A DNA stretch of 64,000 bases from DATEDA01 sp963827595 (lineage in GTDB: Bacteria > Pseudomonadota > Gammaproteobacteria > Burkholderiales > SG8-39): positions 1-64,000 of the forward strand of contig CAWHBT010000006.1 of assembly GCA_963827595.1 (NCBI GenBank). The letters are read 5' to 3'. Below the pieces are notes generated by a model. It saw only the letters and a list, made by a program, of their open reading frames with translations. It searched no databases and had not been told where the DNA came from. This document shows, one piece after another, positions 36,323-44,797 of this stretch. A program made the translations under genes and the position numbers. How positions within the stretch are numbered: the first letter of the stretch is position 1; every line of letters starts with the position of its first letter.

Positions 36323-36363
36323 GAATTCGTCCCACAGGACATCACCCAGGAGGAGGAAGCCCC

Positions 36364-37692
36364 ATGACAGGCACTAGGATTGCGTTCGCAGCGGCGGCGA
36401 TCGCCGCGGCCGGCTTCTCGGCCGGTGCGCTCGCGCAGGCAAAAGAGCAGTTCGTTCCGATCAACGCCTACTGGGTGGGGCCCTACGCCGCCGGCGGGTC
36501 GGGGATCACCGCCGGCATGATCGACTACTTCAAGCTGCTGAACGCCCGCGACGGCGGCATCAACGGCGTGAAGGTCAGCTGGGAGAAGTGCGAGACCGAG
36601 TACAACAACGCCCGCGGCGTCGAGTGCTACGAGCGCTCGAAGAAGAAAGGCCCCACCGGCGCGACCATGATCCACCCGATGTCGACCGGCATCACCTACT
36701 CGCTCATCGACAAGGGCACGCAGGACAAGATCCCGATCGTCTCGATCGGCTACGGCCGCACCGACGCGAGCGACGGACGCGTCTTCCCGTACGTCTTCCC
36801 GCTCATCACCAACTACTGGTCGCAGAACACCGCCAAGATCAAGTTCATCGGCATGCGCGAAGGCGGGATGGACAAGCTGAAGAACAAGCGGATCGCGAAC
36901 CTCTACCACGACTCGGCGTACGGCAAGGAGACCATTCCGATCCTCGACATCCAGGCGCGGAAGTACGGTTTCGAGGTGGTGCACATCGCGGTGCCGCACC
37001 CGGGCAACGAGCAGCAGTCGCAGTGGCTGCAGATCCGGCAGTTCAAGCCCGACTGGGTGATCCTGCGGGGCTGGGGGGTGATGAACCCGACGGCGCTGAA
37101 GGCGGCGGCGAAGATCGGCTTCCCGCGCGAGAAGGTGCTGGGGGTGTGGTGGTCGGGGGCGGAGGAGGACGTGATCCCGGCCGGCACTGCGGCCAAGGGC
37201 TTCATCGCGGCCGGCTTCAACGCGCCGGGCTCCAACTTCCCCGTGCTCAAGGAGATCCAGAAGTCGGTCTATACCAAGGGGCAGGGCGAGCTCGAGGACA
37301 AGTCGCGGTTCGGGACGATCTACTACAACCGCGGCGTGCTCTGGGCGATGCTGACCACCGAGGCGGTGCGCACCGCCCAGGAGAAGTTCGGCAAGGGCCA
37401 GCCGATGACTGGCGAGCAGATCCGCTGGGGCCTCGAGAACCTCAACATCGACGAGAAGCGCCTGAAGGAGCTCGGCGCGAGCGGCTTCATGCAGCCGCTG
37501 AAGGTGTCGTGCATGGACCACGAGGGCGGCGGCGCGGTGAAGTTCCAGCAGTGGGACGGAAACGAGTGGAAAGTCATCACCGACTGGATCCCGTCCGACC
37601 AGTCCCTCGTGCGCCCGATGGTGGAGAGCTCGGCGGCGCAGTACGCGCAGGAGAAAGGCATCGTCCGGCGCGATTGCAGCAAGGAAAGCTGA
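36364..37692 (+). CDS. Branched-chain-type ABC substrate-binding protein, orphan
   Basis: This 442-residue receptor has a signal peptide (residues 1-25, ALAQ end). Its peripla_BP_6 features are YAAGGSGITAGMIDYFKLLN, GINGVKVSWEKCETEYNN and NLYHDSAYGKETIPILDIQA. Two cysteines in CETEYNNARGVEC could form a disulfide. It is a single-gene unit with a near-consensus promoter, a strong AGGAGGAGG site and a factor-independent terminator, transcribed away from the second Liv operon. It may feed that LivHMGF complex as an alternative receptor or work with a distant transporter. The ligand is unknown. Confidence 0.9.
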   Translation: MTGTRIAFAAAAIAAAGFSAGALAQAKEQFVPINAYWVGPYAAGGSGITAGMIDYFKLLNARDGGINGVKVSWEKCETEYNNARGVECYERSKKKGPTGATMIHPMSTGITYSLIDKGTQDKIPIVSIGYGRTDASDGRVFPYVFPLITNYWSQNTAKIKFIGMREGGMDKLKNKRIANLYHDSAYGKETIPILDIQARKYGFEVVHIAVPHPGNEQQSQWLQIRQFKPDWVILRGWGVMNPTALKAAAKIGFPREKVLGVWWSGAEEDVIPAGTAAKGFIAAGFNAPGSNFPVLKEIQKSVYTKGQGELEDKSRFGTIYYNRGVLWAMLTTEAVRTAQEKFGKGQPMTGEQIRWGLENLNIDEKRLKELGASGFMQPLKVSCMDHEGGGAVKFQQWDGNEWKVITDWIPSDQSLVRPMVESSAAQYAQEKGIVRRDCSKES

Positions 37693-37710
37693 AACGCAGG
37701 CAACGCGTGA

Positions 37711-37741
37711 GGGGGAGGCCCGCGCCTCCCCCTTCTTGTTT
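37711..37741 (+). terminator. Rho-independent terminator after the orphan receptor gene
   Basis: A perfect nine-base-pair stem (GGGGGAGGC with GCCTCCCCC) with a four-base loop CCGC is followed by TTCTTGTTT. It starts 18 bases after the stop codon at 37692. This is the clearest terminator in the window. On the other strand the stem could also serve the convergent operon ending at 37767, though without an equal U-run. Confidence 0.85.
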
Positions 37742-37766
37742 GCGTGCCCGTCGGCGCGCGGTTCGG

Positions 37767-38621
37767 CTACTTCGTCGTGGCGCGGATCTCGTCGAGGACC
37801 GGGCGGAGGTAGCCGAGGAACGTCTCCGGGTCCTCGCTCATCGGGAAGTGGCCGAGCCCCTTCATGATCGTCACTTTCGCGCCGCGGATCCGCCCCGCCG
37901 CCAGCTCGGTGTCTTTGGGGGACGCCGAGTAGTCGTACTCCCCGGTGAGCATGTAGAGCGGGCACACGCTCGTATCGATCGCGCCGAGGCGGTCGCGCAC
38001 TTCGCCCACGCCCTGGAAGAAGAAGAGGTCGCCAGTGAAGATCCCGGGCCCGCCCTGCATGTAGTGCCAGACGGTCTCCCAGCGGTGCGCCTCCGGGCTC
38101 ACCGGTGACATCAGGCCGTAGGCGATGGCCCCGCACGCCTGCCCGCCGTGCACTTCCGGGTGGTTCAGCCACGCCGCGTCGTAGTAGCGCTCGACGTACG
38201 CGGCCGATTGCAGTCCGATCAGCGCGCGCAGGCTCCGCGCATGCTCGAGCGCGAGGTGAAGCACGATCCGTCCGCCGATCGAGCAGCCCATCACCACTGG
38301 CCGCACCAGCCCGAGCGCGCGGACGAACGTCATGATCAGGTCCACGTAGGCCGCGGCGGTGAGACGGTAGTCGTCCTTCTCCCAGCCCGCGGGCGGCGAG
38401 GATTTCCCGTGCCAGGGCATGTCGAAGACGATGACCCGGTAGCTGCGCGTGATCGCCGGGTCGTTCAGGACCGCGCGGTACTGGCGGCCGTCCGACCCCG
38501 CGGTATGCAGGCAGAGCAGCGGAATCCCCTCTCCCGCCTCCTCGAAGTAGATGCGATGCGGCTTGCCCCCGAGCTCGAGGTGGGCGTAGCGGCCGGTGAC
38601 CGCCTCGAGGCGCGCCGTCAT
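37767..38621 (-). CDS. Alpha/beta hydrolase
   Basis: This 284-residue protein has an oxyanion strand LLCLHTAGSDGRQY, a nucleophile elbow GCSIGG with Ser114, an acid in MLTGEYDYSASP and histidine in GLGHFPMSEDPE. The order and spacing fit the C-C hydrolase and lactonase branch. There is no signal peptide. The start ATG overlaps the stop of the SCP2-like gene (ATGA), so the two are translationally coupled, and a Bug receptor lies upstream in the same operon. It probably hydrolyses the compound bound by that receptor, or a breakdown product. Confidence 0.87.
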   Translation of the reverse strand: MTARLEAVTGRYAHLELGGKPHRIYFEEAGEGIPLLCLHTAGSDGRQYRAVLNDPAITRSYRVIVFDMPWHGKSSPPAGWEKDDYRLTAAAYVDLIMTFVRALGLVRPVVMGCSIGGRIVLHLALEHARSLRALIGLQSAAYVERYYDAAWLNHPEVHGGQACGAIAYGLMSPVSPEAHRWETVWHYMQGGPGIFTGDLFFFQGVGEVRDRLGAIDTSVCPLYMLTGEYDYSASPKDTELAAGRIRGAKVTIMKGLGHFPMSEDPETFLGYLRPVLDEIRATTK

Positions 38622-38992
38622 CGGGCGAGCCGCCGCGGCGCCGCGAGCACGAGCTTGAGGTACATGAGGTACGCGACCAGCACCCGCTGATCGCCCTCGA
38701 AGACGACCTCCCCGCGCCGGAGCAGCGCGAACAGATCGTGCCAGCCGGGCGCCGGGACCTTGGCCCAGAATTTCTCCCATGCCGCCCGCTCCGCGCGGAT
38801 CGCGAAGCGCCAGGGCCGCATGACGAAGGGCCCCGTCGCGACCGGGTCGATCCGCCCGTCGCGCACCGTGAGCACGTACTGGGTGCCGCCGACCTCGACC
38901 ATGAACGACTCGTTCAGGCCGCGGCCCCAGCGCACGATCGCCGGGTCCGCGTTCACCAGCTCGGGGATGCGCTCGATCACCGCGCCCGCCAC
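38618..38992 (-). CDS. Small SCP2 sterol-binding-domain-like protein
   Basis: This 124-residue soluble protein has a pattern that I associate with SCP2-like lipid-binding domains found beside hydrolases: SFMVEVGGTQYVLTVRDGRI, then a Trp-rich WEKFWAKVPAPGWHDLFALL and EGDQRVLVAYLMYLKLVL. No catalytic motif is seen. It sits between a Bug receptor gene (four bases away) and an alpha/beta hydrolase gene (four-base overlap), so it is likely to hold a hydrophobic substrate or product of that enzyme. The fold assignment is by pattern and is uncertain. Confidence 0.65.
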   Translation of the reverse strand: MAGAVIERIPELVNADPAIVRWGRGLNESFMVEVGGTQYVLTVRDGRIDPVATGPFVMRPWRFAIRAERAAWEKFWAKVPAPGWHDLFALLRRGEVVFEGDQRVLVAYLMYLKLVLAAPRRLAR

Positions 38993-38996
38993 GCGC

Positions 38997-39962
38997 CTAC
39001 TGCGGCTCGATCTTCGCCGTCCTCACGTACCGCCCCCACCGCTCCCCGTCGCTCTTGAGCAACGCCGCCATCGACTCCGGCGTCCCCGGGAAGGGGTCGA
39101 ACGCGGCGCGCTCGAGGAACTGCTTCGTGTCCTCGCTCGCGGTGATCTCGTTGAACCACCCAGCGAGCTTGTCCACGATCGGCTTCGGGGTGCCGGCGGC
39201 GACGACGACGCCCCACCACGGCGTGACGTCGAGATCGCCGTAGCCGAGTTCGACGAGCGTCGGCGTGTCCGGCAGCGCGATCGAGCGCTTGGCCGACGTG
39301 ACCGCGAGGATGCGCAGCTTCCCGGCGCGCTGCTGCCCCACGGCCCAGGTTGCGTCGTAGGGGAGGAAGTCGAGCTCGCCCTGCAGCAGGCTCGTCAGCG
39401 CCTGGGCGTTGGTCTTGAAAGGCACGTATGCGGTCTTGAGGCCGGCGCGCTCCTTCAGCAGCTCGGCGGCGATCACGCCGGTGTTGTTGCTCGTGCCGTA
39501 GAACCCGTCGTCCGGCCGGCTCTTCAGGTGCGCGATCAGCTCCGGGATCGACCTGATCGGCCGGGCCGCGTCCACGGCGATCACGAAGGACAGCGACGCG
39601 ATCGTGGTCACCGCGGTGAAGTCCTTGGCCGGGTCGAAGGGCAGCTGCTTGAAGAGATGCGGCGCCGCAGCGATGGTCGAGCTCGCCGGCGTGATCATGA
39701 TGGTGTGGCCATCAGGGCGCGACTTGGCGAGGGCTTCGGTGGCGATCGCTCCCTGGGCGCCGACCCGGTTTTCGACGATGACGGGCTTCCCGGCGAGCTT
39801 GCTCAGCCGGTCGCTGTAGTAGCGCACGATGACATCCGCCCCCGACCCGGCCGCGAAGTTGCAGAGCGAGCGGATCTCCCGGGCGGGATACTCCTGCGCC
39901 GCGGCCGCCGGAACGGCCAGCGCGAGCGCCGCGGCGACGAGCGTGGCGGGCGAGAGTCGCAT
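38997..39962 (-). CDS. Tripartite tricarboxylate transporter receptor, Bug/TctC family
   Basis: This 321-residue Bug protein has a signal peptide (about residues 1-22, AAAQEY). Mature features are YPAREIRSLCNFAAGSGADV, where the common PFPPGG loop is replaced by NFAAGSG, VIVENRVGAQGAIATEALAK and TLVELGYGDLDVTPWWGVVV. It starts at ATG 39962 after AAGGAGG and heads the operon with the SCP2-like and hydrolase genes. It is divergent from another Bug gene (40154), with 191 bases between. The changed loop suggests an unusual ligand. Confidence 0.87.
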   Translation of the reverse strand: MRLSPATLVAAALALAVPAAAAQEYPAREIRSLCNFAAGSGADVIVRYYSDRLSKLAGKPVIVENRVGAQGAIATEALAKSRPDGHTIMITPASSTIAAAPHLFKQLPFDPAKDFTAVTTIASLSFVIAVDAARPIRSIPELIAHLKSRPDDGFYGTSNNTGVIAAELLKERAGLKTAYVPFKTNAQALTSLLQGELDFLPYDATWAVGQQRAGKLRILAVTSAKRSIALPDTPTLVELGYGDLDVTPWWGVVVAAGTPKPIVDKLAGWFNEITASEDTKQFLERAAFDPFPGTPESMAALLKSDGERWGRYVRTAKIEPQ

Positions 39963-40048
39963 GTCGAAGTCCTCCTTGGGGGCTATCTTCGCGCATCCCG
40001 GCCGATTGCGCGACCGGACGGAAACTGATCGCCCGCTAAGTTGCACGC

Positions 40049-40077
40049 TTGCACGGCGCGCCCCCGGGGGCTACGAT
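40049..40077 (+). promoter_or_regulatory. Candidate promoter of the Bug gene at 40154
   Basis: TTGCAC (40049-40054), a 17-base spacer and TACGAT (40072-40077) form a plausible sigma-70 type promoter 77 bases upstream of the start codon. A second TTGCACG copy directly before it (40041) makes a short direct repeat. Confidence 0.45.
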
Positions 40078-40153
40078 GGCCTGCGGCTCGGGGGAGCGCG
40101 GCCGAACAAGACGCGCCCGCCGGGCGGCCGACCGTTCGCAACAGGAGGAGCCG

Positions 40154-41125
40154 ATGGTGCCGAACCGAATCCTTGCGGTCGCGCTGACCGCGCTCGCCGC
40201 GCTGTTTGCCGCGACCGCCGCGGCGCAGACCTACCCCGTCAAGCCGGTGCGGCTCATCGTGACCTATCCGCCGGGCGGCAGCTCGGATCTGATGGCGCGG
40301 GTGCTCGGCCTGAAACTGTCCGAGCTCTGGTCGCAGCAGGTCCTGGTCGAGAGCAAGGGCGGCGCCGCTGGGGCGATCGGCATGGAGTACGCCGCCCGCC
40401 TGGCGCCCGACGGCTACTCGTTCGTGATCGGCAACCTCGGCCCGACCGCCGTCAACCCGCTGCTCTCCAAAGTGCCGTACAGCGTCGACAAGGACTTTGT
40501 TCCGGTCTCCATGATCTCGACCGGCCCCAACATCCTGGTGGTCAACGCCAACTCGCAGTTCAAGTCGCTCGGAGAGATCGTCGCCTATGCGCGCGCTAAT
40601 CCCGGCAAGCTCAACTACGGCACCAGCGGCCCGGGCAGCGTCTCGCACCTCAGCAGCGAGATGCTGAAGAACCTCACCAAGGTCAACGTCGTCGAAGTTC
40701 CCTACAAAGGCGGCGTGCTCGCGGTCCAGGACCTGCTCGGCGAGCAGATCCAGTTCATCTTCTCCGACGCGCTGCCGGCGATGCAGCACATCCGCGCCGG
40801 CAAGCTCCGCGCGCTGTGCTCCACGGGGCCCGAGCGCAGCCCGCTCGTGCCGGACCTGCCGACCTGCGCGGAGTCCGCGGTCCCGGGCCTGGTGGCGGTG
40901 AACTGGTGGGGCGTGCTCATGCCGACCGGAACGCCCAAGCCGATCATCGACAAGTTCCACGGCGATCTCGTCAAGGCGCTCGCCGACCCGGAGGTCAAGA
41001 AGAAGTTCGCCGATCTCGGGGTGGACGCGGTCAGCAGCTCGCCGGAGCAGTTCGGCTCGTTCATCAAGAGCGAGACCGCGAAGTACGAGAAGCTGATCAA
41101 GGAAGCGGGGATCAAGGTCCAGTAG
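40154..41125 (+). CDS. Tripartite tricarboxylate transporter receptor, Bug/TctC family
   Basis: This 323-residue Bug protein has a signal peptide (residues 1-24, AAAQTY). It shows the standard pattern YPVKPVRLIVTYPPGGSSDL, VESKGGAAGAIGMEYAA, YGTSGPGSVSHLSSEML and PYKGGVLAVQDLL. Start ATG 40154 follows ACAGGAGGAG. It is an orphan receptor, without tctAB alongside; the tctBA genes at 46.9-48.9 kb could serve it. A quinone-reductase-like gene follows on the same strand after 131 bases. Confidence 0.9.
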   Translation: MVPNRILAVALTALAALFAATAAAQTYPVKPVRLIVTYPPGGSSDLMARVLGLKLSELWSQQVLVESKGGAAGAIGMEYAARLAPDGYSFVIGNLGPTAVNPLLSKVPYSVDKDFVPVSMISTGPNILVVNANSQFKSLGEIVAYARANPGKLNYGTSGPGSVSHLSSEMLKNLTKVNVVEVPYKGGVLAVQDLLGEQIQFIFSDALPAMQHIRAGKLRALCSTGPERSPLVPDLPTCAESAVPGLVAVNWWGVLMPTGTPKPIIDKFHGDLVKALADPEVKKKFADLGVDAVSSSPEQFGSFIKSETAKYEKLIKEAGIKVQ

Positions 41126-41256
41126 TCCGATCGCCCCGGGCGGCGCGCACCGCCGCCCGGCTCGCACGCCGACCGCGGCGCCCGCCGCGGCGATGGCGCC
41201 GCGGTCCCGCTTCGCGTAGCGTATCGACCGCGCCATTCCGATCCAGGGGACCCCAC

Positions 41257-42273
41257 GTGAAAGCCGTCGCCCTCACTCGCTATCTGCCGATTGCCGACCC
41301 GGAGTCGCTCGTCGACGTGACGCTGCCCGACCCGGTGCCGACCGGGCACGACCTGCTCGTCCGCGTCGCGGCGGTGTCGGTCAACCCCGTGGACACGAAG
41401 CAGCGTGCGCCCAGCCCCAAGGTGGAACCACAGCCGCGCGTGCTGGGGTGGGACGCGGCCGGGACCGTTGCCGCCGTCGGTCCCGAGGTGACGCTCTTCA
41501 AGCCCGGCGACGAGGTCTATTACGCCGGAGATGTGACGCGCCAGGGCTCGAACAGCGAGCTGCAGCTCGTCGACGAGCGCATCGTCGCCCGCAAGCCGCG
41601 GACGCTGGACTTCGCGCAGGCGGCGGCCATTCCGCTGACCGCGATCACCGCCTGGGAGTGCTATTTCGATCGGATGAAGATCGATCCGGACGGCGCACAG
41701 CGGGGCGCGACCCTCCTCATCATCGGCGGCGCCGGCGGCGTGGGCTCGGTCGGCATCCAGATCGCGAAGATCGCCGGCCTAACGGTGATCGCGACCGCCT
41801 CGCGCCCCGAGACGGTGGCGTGGGTGAAGGACCTCGGCGCCGACCACGTCGTCGACCACTCGCGACCGCTGCGCCCGCAGCTCGAAGCGCTAGGGCTCAA
41901 GTTCGTCGACTATATCGCCAACTTCAACGACACCGACCGCTACTGGGAACAGATGGGCGATCTGGTCGCCCCGCAGGGCGCGGTGTGCATGATCGTGGGG
42001 TCCAAGGGCCCGCTCGTGCAGGACGCCGTGCGCGCGAAGAGCGCGACCGTGTGCTGGGAGCTGATGTTCACGCGCCCGCGGTTCAAGACCCGCGACATGG
42101 TCGAGCAGCATCGGCTGCTCACGCGCGTCGCGGAGCTGATCGATTCCGGCCGGATTCGCGGCACACTGCGCGAGACGCTCCGCCCGATCAACGCCGCGAA
42201 CCTGCGCCTCGCGCACGCGAAGCTCGAGTCAGGAACAACGATCGGGAAGGTGGTCGTGGCGGGGTGGGGCTGA
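41257..42273 (+). CDS. Zinc-free medium-chain dehydrogenase/reductase, quinone oxidoreductase-like
   Basis: This 338-residue MDR protein has NPVDTKQRAPSPKVEPQP in the catalytic domain, GWDAAGTVAAVGPEVTLFKP and the cofactor loop GGAGGVGSVGIQIAKIAG at about 158. The four-cysteine structural zinc block is missing, as in zeta-crystallin/ZADH-type quinone and enone reductases, so it is probably NADPH-dependent and zinc-free. The start is GTG 41257 (VKAVALTRYLP), after AGGGGA. It lies 31 bases upstream of the 2-hydroxy-acid dehydrogenase gene and may share its transcript. Confidence 0.88.
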   Translation: MKAVALTRYLPIADPESLVDVTLPDPVPTGHDLLVRVAAVSVNPVDTKQRAPSPKVEPQPRVLGWDAAGTVAAVGPEVTLFKPGDEVYYAGDVTRQGSNSELQLVDERIVARKPRTLDFAQAAAIPLTAITAWECYFDRMKIDPDGAQRGATLLIIGGAGGVGSVGIQIAKIAGLTVIATASRPETVAWVKDLGADHVVDHSRPLRPQLEALGLKFVDYIANFNDTDRYWEQMGDLVAPQGAVCMIVGSKGPLVQDAVRAKSATVCWELMFTRPRFKTRDMVEQHRLLTRVAELIDSGRIRGTLRETLRPINAANLRLAHAKLESGTTIGKVVVAGWG

Positions 42274-42304
42274 TCGCGCGCGCGGCGGCAAGGCCAGGCC
42301 GGCG

Positions 42305-43440
42305 ATGAAGGGCATTGCCTGCATCGAGGATCTGCGCGCGCTTGCCCGCCGCAAGGTCCCGCGCGCCTTCTTCGACTACGCCGACTCGGGCTCCTATTCG
42401 GAGGAGACGCTGCGGGCGAACCGCGACGACCTCGAGCGGGTCAAGCTGCGGCAGCGGGTGCTCGTCGATGTGTCGGCGCGCGAGCTCGGCACGACGATCC
42501 TCGGCGCGCCGGCATCGCTGCCGTTCGCGCTCGCCCCGATCGGGCTGTGCGGCATGCAGCATGGCGACGGGGAGATCCTGGCGGCGCGCGCCGCGCACGC
42601 CGCCGGCATCCCGTTCTGCCTCAGCACCATGTCGATCTGCTCGATCGAGGACGTCGCGCAGGCGACCGGCCAGCCGTTCTGGTTCCAGCTCTACGTCATG
42701 CGCGATCGCGGCTTCATCGCGGCGCTGATCGAGCGCGCGGTCGCCGCGAAGTGCAGCGCGCTCGTGCTGACCGTCGATCTGCAGGTCCTCGGGCAGCGTC
42801 ACCGCGACGTCAAGAACGGGATGACCGTCCCGCCCCAGATCCGGCTCGGCAACGTCCTCGACATCGGCACCAAGCCGGCGTGGGCGCTCAGCATCCTCAA
42901 GGGCCGGCGCAAGACCTTCGGCAATCTCGCCGGACACGTCCGCGGCATGGAGGGCGTCGCGTCGCTCGCGCAGTGGACGGCGAGCCAGTTCGACCCCACC
43001 CTGAGCTGGAAGGACGTCGAGTGGGTCCGGAGCCGCTGGCCCGGCAAGCTCATCCTCAAGGGGATTCTCGACGTCGAGGACGCGAAGACCGCGGCGAAGA
43101 CCGGCGCCACGGCGATCGTGGTGTCCAATCACGGCGGCCGGCAGCTCGACGGCGCGCCGTCTTCGATCTCCGCGCTGCCGCGGGTCGCCGATGCGGTCGG
43201 CGCCGAGGTCGAGATCCTGTTCGACGGCGGCATCCGGACCGGTGCCGACGTCGTGCGCGCCCTCGCTCTCGGCGCGCGCTCCTGCCTGATCGGCCGCGCC
43301 TACGTCTTCGGGCTCGGCGCCGGCGGCCAGGCGGGCGTGGCCAAGGCGATCGACATCCTCCGCAACGAGCTCGACGTGACGATGGCGCTCACCGGCACGA
43401 GCCGCCAGGGACATCGACCGGCGGCTGGACGCGGCGTTTT
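42305..43440 (+). CDS. FMN-dependent 2-hydroxy-acid dehydrogenase (L-lactate / S-mandelate dehydrogenase family), 3' end altered
   Basis: The protein has the family sequence from the start (ACIEDLRALARRKVPRAFFD) through PIGLCGMQHGDGEILAARAA, the active-site block SNHGGRQLDGAPSS with the catalytic histidine, and the phosphate-binding DGGIRTGADVVRALALGA. It is complete to LTGTSR at about residue 376. There one extra C (CGCCAGGG) shifts the frame; the corrected reading continues RDIDRRLDAA and then runs at about 43436 into sequence that is an SDR gene on the other strand. As written, the open frame continues to 44053 with nonsense sequence. Oxidation of lactate, glycolate or mandelate with a membrane quinone is the likely role, probably still functional. 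Confidence 0.8.
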
Positions 43441-43687
43441 CACGAGCACGTCGATCTCGATCCGGTCCCGTCCGAGCGCGGCGAGCGCCGCCGCGACCGC
43501 GGCGGGATCGGCGACGTCCAGGCGGAGGGCCGCGCCTCGGCGCCCTTGCAGGCGAGCGTCGCCGCCGCGGCTTCCCGTCCTCCAGCGAACGCACGCCCAA
43601 GACCACCCGCTGGCCGGCGGCGGCGAGTCCCGCAGCCACCTCCAGCCCGATGCCGCGGTTCGCGCCGGTGATCAGAGCGGTTCTCAC
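43437..43687 (-). pseudogene. SDR gene fragment (N-terminal third), frameshifted and truncated
   Basis: From GTG 43687 the sequence encodes VRTALITGANRGIGLEVAAG and RVVLGVRSLEDG, an SDR cofactor-binding start. It then needs two one-base repairs to continue EAAAATLACKGAEA and LRLDVADPAAVAAALAALG up to IEIDVLV, where NNAG should follow. At that point (about 43437) the sequence changes to the end of the 2-hydroxy-acid dehydrogenase gene. About two thirds of the enzyme is missing. Upstream it is joined in frame to the truncated PfpI gene. Confidence 0.7.
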
Positions 43688-44056
43688 GGCGGTCGCCGAT
43701 GCCGGCGTTGGCTGCAGCAATGCCCCCCGGCAGATGCAGGCGACCAGCTTGCCCGCTTCTGCGATCGCCCGCACAAAGGCCTTAGTGCGCTCGTCGCCAC
43801 TCAGGATCGCAGGGCTCTTCGCGCCACCCGGAATCAGGATGCCATCGAATTCCCGGGGATGCACTTCGGCGATGGAGTAGTCCACATCGTAGGTGCCGAC
43901 CTTCCGGAAATAGCTGTAGATCTCGACCGGCGCCTTGGCCGGCGAGACGATATCGACCCGCGCCCCGAGGAGTTCGAGGACGAAGCGCGGGACCAAGCAC
44001 TCCTCTTCCTGAAAGCCATCCGCGACGAGGGCTGCGATCCGAGGTTCGTTTGACAT
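43688..44056 (-). pseudogene. DJ-1/PfpI-family gene, C-terminally truncated and fused to the SDR fragment
   Basis: ATG 44056 follows AAGGAGGACAC, a good ribosome site. The first about 109 residues fit the PfpI family: RIAALVADGFQEEECLVPRF, GILIPGGAKSPAILSGDERT and KLVACICRG, in which Cys108 is the expected nucleophile although the usual CHG is changed to CRG. The remaining about 75 residues of the family, including the lid, are absent. Instead GALLQPTPASATA leads straight into the SDR start. The product is unlikely to be active, but the N-terminal half is unspoiled, so the event may be recent. Confidence 0.7.
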
Positions 44057-44076
44057 CTTGTGTCCTCCTTGCCTGG

Positions 44077-44716
44077 CTACCTCAGTAGCTTGAAGGCGTG
44101 GGTCCATTGATTGCGCAAGAAAGCCCGGGATGCACCAGAGCATGCACAGCGGTTCGATGGCGCGGGCCGCCTCGGCCTTGCCCATGTCCTCGGTCTCCCA
44201 GCCGAATTGATCGAGGATGCGGCTCACGACCTGCTTCGCCGCCTCGTCGTTGCCGCAGATGAACATGGTCGGCCTGCCGCCCGCGAACTGCGGGTTGACC
44301 ATGCGCCCGTTGCCCACCGAGCTGAAGGCCTTGACGAAGCGCACGTCGGGAAACTCGCGCTGCAACCGTTCCATGAGCGATTCATCGAGAGTGGTGAAGT
44401 ACTTCAGCACCCCGTTCGAGGGTGGCGCATCCGCGAGCGGGTTGGTGGCGTCGATCAGCGTCTTGCCCTTGAGGTTGACCGCCCCCGCCGCGCGCAGCGC
44501 TTCCACCGCCACCGCTCCCTTCACCGCGAGCACCACGAGCTCGCCGAACCTGGCGGCGCCGGCAACGCTGTCGAGCTTGCCGCCCGGGTTTTGCGCTCTC
44601 CACTCGGCGAGCCTGGCCGGCTCACGCGTGCCCAGCGTCACGTCGTGGCCATGCTTGAGGAAGCCGGCACCCAGCGCCTTGGCGACGTCCCCCGACCCGA
44701 GAATTCCGACTTTCAT
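44077..44716 (-). pseudogene. NADPH-dependent F420 reductase-like (NADP_Rossmann) protein, one extra base near the 3' end
   Basis: From ATG 44716 (AGGAGGA upstream) the protein begins MKVGILGSGDVAKALGAGFL, the dinucleotide loop of the F420-dependent NADP oxidoreductase group, and continues ATNPLADAPPSNGVLKYFTT, FVKAFSSVGNGRMVNPQFAG and EPLCMLWCIPGFL. At 44117-44118 one extra base (CTTG for CTG) throws the end out of frame; the corrected end is RNQWTHAFKLLR with stop at 44077, 212 residues. Uncorrected, it reads through into PfpI. Since only the last dozen residues are touched, function could survive. It is divergent from a LysR gene, which probably regulates it. Confidence 0.78.
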
Positions 44717-44762
44717 GGGTTCCTCCTGGCGAGTTGATGGAAGACATACCCCGGGCCCGCTC

Positions 44763-44786
44763 ATCCGCCAATCGGATTCCGCGGAT
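44763..44786. promoter_or_regulatory. Inverted repeat in the LysR intergenic region, LysR-box candidate
   Basis: ATCCGC and GCGGAT form a perfect six-base inverted repeat around 12 bases. It is centred about 59 bases from the oxidoreductase start and 23 bases from the LysR start, in the only gap between these divergent genes. Position and spacing fit a LysR-type binding site that also autoregulates the regulator. Confidence 0.5.
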
Positions 44787-44797
44787 ATCATCTATCC

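Noticed and set aside
42305..44053. A 582-residue fusion of hydroxy-acid dehydrogenase with a novel C-terminal domain
   Set aside because: After LTGTSR the frame is shifted, and from about 43437 on it is the complement of SDR and PfpI sequence. No second domain is encoded.
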